The notes beneath the pieces are model-generated. The model did no database searches. It worked only from the letters and a program-made list of their open reading frames with translations, and had not been told where the DNA came from. The position numbers were made by a program, and so were the translations under genes. A DNA stretch of 6,104 bases, taken from JAGMDK01 sp023128695. GTDB taxonomy: Bacteria; Planctomycetota; Phycisphaerae; UBA1845; Fen-1342. Location: assembly GCA_030628805.1 (NCBI GenBank), contig DAOVQG010000284.1, positions 1 to 6,104 on the forward strand, given 5' to 3'. Below, in pieces: positions 1 to 4,966 of the stretch. Position 1 is the first letter of the stretch, and the number at the start of each line of letters is the position of its first letter.

Positions 1-106
1 CGCTCGTACTTCTCTCGAATCCATTCGACAACCGATACTTCCTGCATCTACTATGTATCGGCAAGTAGGAGCAATACTGATTACTTTATTTGTGCGCGAT
101 TCCTTA
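1..106. other. Unrecognised AT-richer left flank, junction with HsdR fragment
   Basis: This stretch is visibly richer in A and T than the rest of the window and shows no similarity to the HsdR family that I can recognise. The HsdR frame stays open through it to position 2, so the frame may enter from outside the window. The residues encoded before about nucleotide 104 do not resemble the family, whereas everything after the LVHFAVD motif does. The simplest reading is a recombination or insertion breakpoint near 95-107. A 7-bp inverted repeat (32-38 and 55-61) lies inside it. Confidence 0.5.
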
Positions 107-2554
107 GTCCACTTCGCCGTGGACCCGGATGCGGTCTACATGACCACGAGGCTCGCAGAGAAGAAGACTTTCTTCCTGCCGTTCAATCTCGGCGACGGCA
201 CGGGGGCCGGCAATCCGGAGAACCCGGACGGCTACAAGACCGCCTACCTGTGGGAGCAGGTCTGGCAGCGGGATTCGCTGCTCGACATTCTGGCTCGCTT
301 CATCCACCTCCAGGTCGAGGAGAAGAAAATCGGCGGGCGGAAAATCCGTAAGGAGACGATGATTTTCCCCCGCTACCATCAGCTCGACGCCGTGCGAAAA
401 CTCGAAGCCGATGCAAAAGCCGCCGGAGCCGGAACAAACTACCTGATTGAGCACTCAGCCGGCAGCGGAAAGAGCAATTCCATCGGCTGGCTCGCTCACC
501 GGCTCGCAAGCCTTCACAACGCCCAGGACGAGAGGGCCTTCGATTCCGTCGTCGTCATCACTGACCGGCTTGTGCTTGACCAACAGCTTCAGGACACGAT
601 TTACCAGTTCGAGCACAAGCAAGGCGTCGTCGAGAAAATCGACGAGGACTCGACGCAGCTTGCACAGGCCCTAAAGGCCGGCACGCCAATCATCATCACG
701 ACCCTTCAGAAGTTTCCGTTCGTCGCCGAGAAGGTCGGCGACCTTCCGGACCGAAAATACGCCGTCATCATCGACGAAGCTCATAGCTCGCAGTCGGGAG
801 AGAGTGCAACCGAACTCAAGGGCGTGCTCGCCGCGGATAGCATCAAACAGAAGGCGAAGGAAGAAACCGAGGCCCAAGGGCTTACCGACCACGAGGAAGA
901 GATTCTCAAGACGATGCTCAAACGGGGGAAGCAGCCCAACATCAGCTTCTTCGCGTTTACGGCCACCCCGAAGTACAAGACGCTGGAAGTCTTCGGCCAC
1001 CAGGGGCCGGACGGTAAGCCCCTCCCCTTCCACCTCTACAGCATGAGGCAAGCCATCGAGGAGGGTTTCATCCTCGACGTGCTCAAGAACTACACGACCT
1101 ACCGCACCTACTACCGGCTCATCAAATCTATCGAGGATGACCCGCAAGTAGACAAGAGCAAGGCCGCAAAGGCCCTTGCGCGCTTCATGAGCCTTCACCC
1201 ACACAACATCGCCCAGAAGACCGAGGTCATGCTTGAGCACTTCCGCACGTTCACGCGCCACAAAATCGCCGGCCGGGCCAAAGCGATGGTGGTCACAAGC
1301 TCGCGGCTCCATGCCGTCCGCTACAAGCAGGACTTCGACGAATACATCAAGGAGAAAGGTTACACGGGCATCAAAACGCTCGTGGCGTTCTCAGGCACGG
1401 TCGAAGACCCGGACGCCGCCGGCGTCAGCTACACCGAGCCCGACATGAACCGCGAGAACGGTGGCAAGCCGATTTCCGAGAAACGGCTTCCGAAGAAGTT
1501 CGCGACCGACGAGTACAGCGTTCTCATTGTGGCCGAGAAGTATCAAACCGGCTTCGACCAGCCACTTCTGCACACGATGTACGTCGACAAACGGCTGGCG
1601 GGCATTCAAGCCGTGCAAACGCTCTCCAGGCTAAACCGCACTTGCACTGGCAAGGAAGACACATTCGTCCTCGACTTCGTGAACAAGCCCGAAGAGATTC
1701 TCGAATACTTTAAGCCCTATTACGAGCAGACGGCCGTAGGTGAGCAATCTGACCCGCGTCAGCTCTACGACCTCCAGGCCCGTATGGACGAGCAGCACGT
1801 CTACCACCAAGACGAGGTCGAAGGATTCTGCGAGGTCTTCTTCAAGCCCAAGGCCACCCAGACGCCAAGCGACCACGCGAAGATGAACTCATTTATCGAC
1901 CCCGCGGTTGCTCGTTTCAAGGCACTCGACGAAGACGCCCAGGAAGAATTCCGGGGATTTCTGCTCACGTTCCGAAACCTCTATTCGTTCCTCTCGCAGG
2001 TCATCCCGTACCAGGACTCAGACCTCGAAAAGCTCTACACATACACGCGTTTCTTGCTCTCGAAGCTCCCGCGTCGAGCATCAGGGCCGCACTACCACTT
2101 CGAGGATGAGGTTGGCCTCAAGTTCTACCGACTCCAGAAAATCAGCGAGGGCTCCATCAAGCTTGAGCCGGGAGAAGGTGGCGAGGTAACCGGACCGACC
2201 GCCGTCGGCACCGGTAAAGCCAACGAGATCAAGGTTGAGTTGTCTCGGCTCATCGACCTCATCAACGAACGCTTCGGCACAGACTTCACCCCAGCCGATG
2301 AGCTCTTCTTCAATCAGATTCGAGAAGAGGCCATCGCAGACGAGAATCTCCGCCAGGCCGCCACAGCCAACACCATGGAGAACTTCAAGTTCGTCTTCGA
2401 CAAAGCCCTTGAAGGCCTCTTTATCGAGCGAATGGAGCAGAACGAGGAGCTTTTTGCCCGCTACATGAACGACCCCGATTTTCAACGAATCGTCGCCGAG
2501 ACCCTGCTCCGCCAGGTCTACGAACAGATTCGAAACGACGAGGCCGCCGCATGA
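53..2554 (+). CDS. hsdR: Type I restriction endonuclease subunit R, N-terminally truncated (motor without nuclease)
   Basis: HsdR is the motor and cleavage subunit of type I restriction enzymes: it translocates DNA by ATP hydrolysis and cuts far from the recognition site, in complex with HsdM and HsdS. Visible SF2 helicase motifs are FPRYHQ (105-110), Walker A GSGKS (137-141), DEAH (241-244), FTATP (302-306), EKYQTGFDQ (495-503) and QTLSRLNR (522-529). A helical C-terminal region follows and ends naturally with a YMNDP-like tail. Family members are near 1000 residues; this has 833. Roughly 200 N-terminal residues are missing, including the PD-(D/E)xK nuclease with its ExK and QxxxY motifs. 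Recognisable homology begins at about residue 18 (LVHFAVDPD). The ATG at 53 has no Shine-Dalgarno and the frame is open to the left edge, so the start is nominal. No hsdM or hsdS is present. It is probably a pseudogene, or at most a nuclease-less translocase. The family call is secure; expression is doubtful. Confidence 0.88.
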   Translation: MYRQVGAILITLFVRDSLVHFAVDPDAVYMTTRLAEKKTFFLPFNLGDGTGAGNPENPDGYKTAYLWEQVWQRDSLLDILARFIHLQVEEKKIGGRKIRKETMIFPRYHQLDAVRKLEADAKAAGAGTNYLIEHSAGSGKSNSIGWLAHRLASLHNAQDERAFDSVVVITDRLVLDQQLQDTIYQFEHKQGVVEKIDEDSTQLAQALKAGTPIIITTLQKFPFVAEKVGDLPDRKYAVIIDEAHSSQSGESATELKGVLAADSIKQKAKEETEAQGLTDHEEEILKTMLKRGKQPNISFFAFTATPKYKTLEVFGHQGPDGKPLPFHLYSMRQAIEEGFILDVLKNYTTYRTYYRLIKSIEDDPQVDKSKAAKALARFMSLHPHNIAQKTEVMLEHFRTFTRHKIAGRAKAMVVTSSRLHAVRYKQDFDEYIKEKGYTGIKTLVAFSGTVEDPDAAGVSYTEPDMNRENGGKPISEKRLPKKFATDEYSVLIVAEKYQTGFDQPLLHTMYVDKRLAGIQAVQTLSRLNRTCTGKEDTFVLDFVNKPEEILEYFKPYYEQTAVGEQSDPRQLYDLQARMDEQHVYHQDEVEGFCEVFFKPKATQTPSDHAKMNSFIDPAVARFKALDEDAQEEFRGFLLTFRNLYSFLSQVIPYQDSDLEKLYTYTRFLLSKLPRRASGPHYHFEDEVGLKFYRLQKISEGSIKLEPGEGGEVTGPTAVGTGKANEIKVELSRLIDLINERFGTDFTPADELFFNQIREEAIADENLRQAATANTMENFKFVFDKALEGLFIERMEQNEELFARYMNDPDFQRIVAETLLRQVYEQIRNDEAAA

Positions 2555-2686
2555 ACCCCCCAGTGGCGCGGTACAATAAAACATCGGGACGGCGGCGTAA
2601 TTAACCGCCAATCGCTGCCCGGCGTCACGCTCTAACACCATCCGGCGTTACGTACGGGCGGCGGCCCGGATTGAGGGCAGTGCACA
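2555..2686. other. Intergenic region with small hairpin and direct repeat
   Basis: This 132-base gap separates hsdR from the 209-residue gene. It holds a 5-bp hairpin GGCGG/CCGCC (2591-2595 and 2605-2609, 9-base AT-rich loop) without a following T run, so it is a poor terminator. An imperfect direct repeat, CCGGCGTYACG, occurs at 2619-2629 and 2642-2652 with 10 of 11 positions identical. TACAAT at 2572-2577 resembles a -10 box, but no -35 box is seen at the right distance. The segment TCTAAC...GCGTTA superficially recalls an integron attC site but is too short. No function can be assigned. Confidence 0.35.
2673..2677 (+). promoter_or_regulatory. Shine-Dalgarno GAGGG
   Basis: GAGGG lies nine bases upstream of the ATG at 2687. 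It supports that start for the 209-residue gene. Confidence 0.5.
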
Positions 2687-3316
2687 ATGCCGCCAGCAAC
2701 CGACGTTTCACAACATGTTGAGGCACTTATTTCTGAAGTAGAGCGTGTCGTTCGCCAGCACTGCAACCCAGACAATAAGGTGGGCTTTCTCGATGCGGAG
2801 CAGCGCAACGCCGCGTACCGTCGAGTAGGGTGCTTGAGCCAAGGCGTCTTTGATTGCCTGCGGCCACGCATCGGCGACGCCGCCGCGCAAGATCTCCGTG
2901 GTGCGGTCTTGTCTCGGGTGAAGCGGCTGCTCAATTGGGCTGATGCCGAAAGTTACGGGGATCCGAATATCGTGGAGCGGCATAAAGCGCGGCGCCTCGC
3001 AGCGCTTCGTCGCGAATATGAGACGACCGACCTGCCACTGGTCTTTACCTCACTTCGCAATTCTATAGATGGCGCTGTGCGTGATAGCCACGTGTCGAAA
3101 GACTCGATACCTTGTGCGTGGCTCCGAAGCATCGTTCCGCAGCGTGTTGTGAAGGGAGCTTCGGACAAAGTTGCTCTTTACCTGAAACGCCGCGATGTTC
3201 ACATCTTCAAGGTTGGCGGCCGGAATCACTGTGAACGGAAAGACGCACTACGCGTGTTTCAACGTCACCGACGCATCCGCGAATTCATAGAAGAGTACGG
3301 GAAAGACACCGACTGA
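2687..3316 (+). CDS. Hypothetical protein, possible C-terminal DNA-binding region
   Basis: I do not recognise this 209-residue protein. The ATG is preceded by GAGGG at a nine-base distance, and the frame ends in TGA at 3314-3316. It is soluble in appearance, rich in Arg and charged residues, with no signal peptide or membrane segment. The N-terminal two thirds looks mainly helical. The C-terminal part, from about residue 145, contains WLRSIVPQ, then a YLKRR helix, a short VHIFKVGGRNH strand-turn and an ERKDALRVF helix. This order resembles the recognition helix plus wing of MerR/excisionase-type folds, but it is a visual impression only. It is a monocistronic unit with long flanking gaps, lies between the hsdR fragment and the replication operon, and is less GC-rich than the operon. 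This suggests a separately acquired accessory gene. Function unknown. Confidence 0.65.
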   Translation: MPPATDVSQHVEALISEVERVVRQHCNPDNKVGFLDAEQRNAAYRRVGCLSQGVFDCLRPRIGDAAAQDLRGAVLSRVKRLLNWADAESYGDPNIVERHKARRLAALRREYETTDLPLVFTSLRNSIDGAVRDSHVSKDSIPCAWLRSIVPQRVVKGASDKVALYLKRRDVHIFKVGGRNHCERKDALRVFQRHRRIREFIEEYGKDTD

Positions 3317-3450
3317 CAATTGAATCGCCCTCTTGCACCTTCTCTCACCGGCATTCACCTTCGGCTTGCCGCACGAGACGCTTTTCGTTCTGTGAATATA
3401 GGGGTTTCCTGCGATTCGCTTCTCACCTTTGTGAGTGTGTTTCGATGAAC

Positions 3451-3494
3451 GTGTCTGGCGGTCACCGGGACTGCCACAAGCAGACACCGTTTTT
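3451..3494 (+). terminator. Hairpin followed by T5, terminator or leader attenuator
   Basis: GTGTCTG (3451-3457) pairs perfectly with CAGACAC (3481-3487). Inside, GGCGGTC (3457-3463) pairs with GACTGCC (3469-3475) with one G-T mismatch and a small loop, leaving a short bulge on the 3' side. A T5 run follows at 3490-3494, separated by two bases. This has the shape of a Rho-independent terminator on the plus strand. It could end transcription of the 209-residue gene. It ends directly against the Shine-Dalgarno AGGA at 3495-3498 of the next gene, so it may instead control expression of the replication operon. Confidence 0.45.
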
Positions 3495-3498
3495 AGGA
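3495..3498 (+). promoter_or_regulatory. Shine-Dalgarno AGGA deciding a GTG start
   Basis: AGGA sits seven bases before the GTG at 3506 and abuts the T5 run of the upstream hairpin. It is the evidence for choosing the GTG as start. Confidence 0.5.
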
Positions 3499-3505
3499 AT
3501 ACACC

Positions 3506-3769
3506 GTGAAGACACAAGCCAACGCCACCAGCGGGCGAACCGTTGGGCCGGAGCCGCGACCGGCCACAAACGCGGAACTTCTGGACGTGCGGGCGGTGGC
3601 CACACTGCTCGACTGCTCACCGAGGCACATCTACCGATTATCCGATGTTGGGCGGATGCCGCGCCCCGTGAAGCTCGGGCAATTGGTCCGCTGGCGACGG
3701 GCTGTGCTGATGGAGTGGCTTGATGCCGGATGTCCGTCGGTGCGCAGCGTGCGCGGGGGTGCGCGATGA
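3506..3769 (+). CDS. AlpA/excisionase-like helix-turn-helix protein
   Basis: This 87-residue protein has the layout of the HTH_17 (excisionase/AlpA) family. A disordered N-terminal tail is followed by the entry motif ELLDVRAVATLLDCSPRHIYRL (24-45), the helix-turn-helix, then GRMPRPVKLGQLVRWRR (49-65), the wing, and a C-terminal helix ending in DAGCPS. Family members bind DNA as architectural excision factors or as small transcription regulators in prophages and integrative elements. The start is GTG, supported by AGGA seven bases upstream. Its TGA overlaps the next ATG as ATGA, and it is the first gene of the operon, so it may regulate the operon, control excision, or both. No integrase is in the window, so a role in excision is untested. 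The family call is good; the role is inferred. Confidence 0.8.
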   Translation: MKTQANATSGRTVGPEPRPATNAELLDVRAVATLLDCSPRHIYRLSDVGRMPRPVKLGQLVRWRRAVLMEWLDAGCPSVRSVRGGAR

Positions 3770-3915
3770 CCGAGCTGGGATACACCGCAACCGCCGACCG
3801 CGCCGGCGCGCTCGCCTGGCTCGATAGACACCCGAACCGGCCCGAACCGGCTGCTGCTGAAACCGATGCCGAGCTACCGCTGTTCGCGGCAAGCGAGCAA
3901 AGGGGAACGAGATGA
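3766..3915 (+). CDS. Small hypothetical protein, translationally coupled
   Basis: This 49-residue reading frame starts at the ATG that overlaps the excisionase stop (ATGA, 3766-3769) and ends in a TGA that overlaps the initiator ATG (ATGA, 3912-3915). GGGGG at 3755-3759 may serve as ribosome binding site. The protein begins MTELGYTATADRAGALAWLD, which could form one helix, and continues in a Pro/Ala/Glu-rich, probably disordered tail. I recognise no domain. An in-frame GTG-type start further upstream at 3730 is possible, but the ATGA overlap favours 3766. Its main purpose may be to pass ribosomes on to the initiator gene. It could also be a small partner protein. The perfect overlaps on both sides are the main reason for believing it is translated. 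Confidence 0.55.
   Translation: MTELGYTATADRAGALAWLDRHPNRPEPAAAETDAELPLFAASEQRGTR
3831..3850. repeat. Perfect 10-bp tandem duplication
   Basis: CCCGAACCGG occurs twice in direct succession. It lies in the small coupled gene and encodes part of its Pro-rich segment. Ten is not a multiple of three, so the two copies are read in different frames. It may be simple replication slippage. Confidence 0.6.
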
Positions 3916-4499
3916 AGAAGGGCGGCGGGGCCCCAGCGCTTTCATCGCGGCCGCGCGACCCTGTCTTGCGGACCATTTGGCGTGTGAGTATCGCGGATGA
4001 CCTGACTCCGACGGAGCGAATCGCGCTGTTGGCGTTGTGGCGATATTTGCATGGGGAGCGAAAGCCCATCGGTCCCGCGCTGCTGGCCGGGCTGATCGGC
4101 GTGGCGCGGGACACAGCCCGGATCATTCTGCGTGACCTGCGCCACAAGGGATACGTGGGATGCGATGGCAGCCGCGAACGCAAGACCGGCAAGGCGGCGG
4201 AGCGCTGGCTCACCGACCATATCAAGTGGCCGGCGAGCAAGCGGAAGGTGGGTACAGGCATACCTACCCCAGAGGTTCAGGGGGTGGGTACAACCATACC
4301 CGGGTACAACCATACCCGGGTACAACGATACCCGGGTACAGCCATACCCTTAAAGGTGGGTACAGGGATACCCGCTGACCTAGGGGTCCGACAAGCAGCC
4401 CCTACGTCGGAGCCCGACACGGGGCTGCAAAAAGAGGGGGATTTAGGGGGCGACGAAGTGCATATCGCGGACCTGTTGTGCGGGGAGGGCGAGTCGTGA
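3912..4499 (+). CDS. Winged-helix replication initiator candidate containing internal origin-like iterons
   Basis: This 195-residue protein has a winged helix-turn-helix domain at about residues 31-105. The segments TPTERIALLALWRYLHGE, GPALLAGLIGVARDTARIILRDL and KGYVGCDG are typical of phage and plasmid replisome organisers of the HTH_36 type. The region after it (113-154) is encoded by six 16-bp DNA repeats and is low-complexity peptide rather than a domain. A short acidic tail ends the protein. The ATG overlaps the previous stop (ATGA), with AGGGGA at 3901-3906 as ribosome binding site. Its stop overlaps the GTG of the primase gene. By analogy to lambda O, I infer that the N-terminal domain binds the repeats in its own gene, opens the DNA there, and recruits the primase-helicase encoded next. 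A transcriptional regulator that binds the repeats as operators is the alternative. The domain call is fairly secure; the initiator role is inferred from context. Confidence 0.65.
   Translation: MKKGGGAPALSSRPRDPVLRTIWRVSIADDLTPTERIALLALWRYLHGERKPIGPALLAGLIGVARDTARIILRDLRHKGYVGCDGSRERKTGKAAERWLTDHIKWPASKRKVGTGIPTPEVQGVGTTIPGYNHTRVQRYPGTAIPLKVGTGIPADLGVRQAAPTSEPDTGLQKEGDLGGDEVHIADLLCGEGES
4250..4373. repeat. Iteron array: six 16-bp imperfect palindromes, candidate replication origin
   Basis: Copies start at 4250, 4286, 4302, 4318, 4334 and 4358. Each reads GGGTA-N6-TACCC (the first ends TACCT). The six-base centres are CAGGCA, CAACCA, CAACCA, CAACGA, CAGCCA and CAGGGA. The middle four abut with no spacer, so each junction forms a second dyad, TACCCGGGTA. 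The outer two are set apart by 20 and 8 bases. They share the extended sequence AAGGTGGGTACAGGNATACC. The array lies inside the winged-helix gene and changes codon phase from copy to copy. Iterons within an initiator gene are known from lambdoid phages. A clear AT-rich unwinding element beside the array is not visible. Origin function is inferred; the repeat structure is directly seen. Confidence 0.85.
4381..4426. repeat. Interleaved inverted repeats next to the iterons
   Basis: TAGGGG (4381-4386) pairs with CCCCTA (4399-4404). CCGAC (4388-4392) pairs with GTCGG (4406-4410). The two stems interleave, so both can form together only as an H-type pseudoknot; otherwise they are alternatives. AGCCC/GGGCT (4411-4415, 4422-4426) adds a third small hairpin. 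The cluster begins eight bases after the last iteron. Confidence 0.45.
4482..4489 (+). promoter_or_regulatory. Strong Shine-Dalgarno deciding the primase start
   Basis: GGGGAGGG lies six bases before the GTG at 4496. It favours that start over the in-frame GTG at 4478, which lies upstream of this site. Confidence 0.6.
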
Positions 4500-4966
4500 G
4501 CGACCGGCGAGCCGAGCTTGACGCCCTGAAACGCGATCGGGCAGCGCTGGTGCGAGCGCTGGAAGACGCGGGCGCGACCGTAAACGGCTCGGCGCTCCGG
4601 TGTCCATTCCACGACGATGAACGGGCAAGTGGCGGGATTCACCAGAAAGACGGCGTGTGGTTCTACACCTGTCACGGTTGCGCGTGGAACGGTGACAAAC
4701 GGTCGGGCGATGTGTTGGACGTGGTACGCCGCTCGCAAGGTGTTGACTTCAAAGGCGCGCTTCACGTGCTGGGTGTCGAGGCGCCACACGCCCGCAGAAG
4801 TGGCGGAAACGGGGCGCCATGCGACGCAGCGGCTTCGGGTGACGGGTCGGGGTCGGCCCAAACCCGAAATCGACGCAGACCGGCTTGCGCGCGAAGCGGC
4901 GCAACGGCTCCAGGCGGACAAGGCCGCACTAAAAAAGCTATGGAATACTCGGGCGGTCGATGTTGA
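4496..4966 (+). CDS. CHC2 zinc-finger primase N-terminal part, frame lost
   Basis: The first 97 or so residues form a CHC2-type zinc-binding domain of the kind found at the N terminus of DnaG and phage T7 gp4-like primases. It binds zinc and helps recognise the template. Ligands are C36, H39, C59 and C62 in the pattern CPxH...CxxC, followed by the helical GDVLDVVRRSQGVDFKGALHVLGVEAP. From about residue 98 to the stop the protein becomes Arg/Gly/Ser-rich nonsense, because the homologous continuation is in the next frame (+1). GTG at 4496 overlaps the initiator stop as GTGA and has an excellent ribosome binding site. In the intact ancestor this domain was presumably joined to the TOPRIM and helicase domains downstream. 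The domain call is strong; whether the break is a mutation, a sequencing error or programmed frameshifting cannot be decided here. Confidence 0.75.
   Translation: MSDRRAELDALKRDRAALVRALEDAGATVNGSALRCPFHDDERASGGIHQKDGVWFYTCHGCAWNGDKRSGDVLDVVRRSQGVDFKGALHVLGVEAPHARRSGGNGAPCDAAASGDGSGSAQTRNRRRPACARSGATAPGGQGRTKKAMEYSGGRC

Larger units (their letters stand above)
3317..3505. other. Intergenic leader before replication operon
   Basis: These 189 bases hold no convincing gene. They contain several inverted repeats: CGGCA/TGCCG (3349-3353, 3367-3371), the hairpin CTCAC-CTTT-GTGAG (3422-3435), and a larger stem at 3451-3487. A 7-bp pair GAATCGC/GCGATTC (3322-3328, 3411-3417) brackets the first half. 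The stretch is AT-richer around 3381-3405, where an AATATA sequence could be a weak -10 element, but I find no matching -35. The promoter of the operon that starts at 3506 is likely here, though it cannot be placed. Confidence 0.4.

Noticed and set aside
671..1312. 213-residue frame on the minus strand
   Set aside because: It lies wholly opposite conserved HsdR helicase coding and has no recognisable protein features.
2549..2577. Promoter with TACAAT as -10
   Set aside because: No acceptable -35 element is found 15 to 19 bases upstream, so the -10 match alone is not enough.
2600..2660. Integron attC site
   Set aside because: TCTAAC and GCGTTA are present but only about 10 bases separate them, the R' consensus fails, and no matching site follows the 209-residue gene.
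4250..4373. CRISPR array
   Set aside because: The repeats are 16 bp, mostly abut without spacers, and lie in a coding frame.
4421..4489. G-quadruplex formed by G runs before the primase gene
   Set aside because: Only three runs are close together. The fourth is about 30 bases away and doubles as the Shine-Dalgarno.
4857..4863. CCCAAAC heptamer as a -1 frameshift site joining the primase parts
   Set aside because: The heptamer is not in phase with the zinc-finger frame, and the needed shift is +1, not -1.
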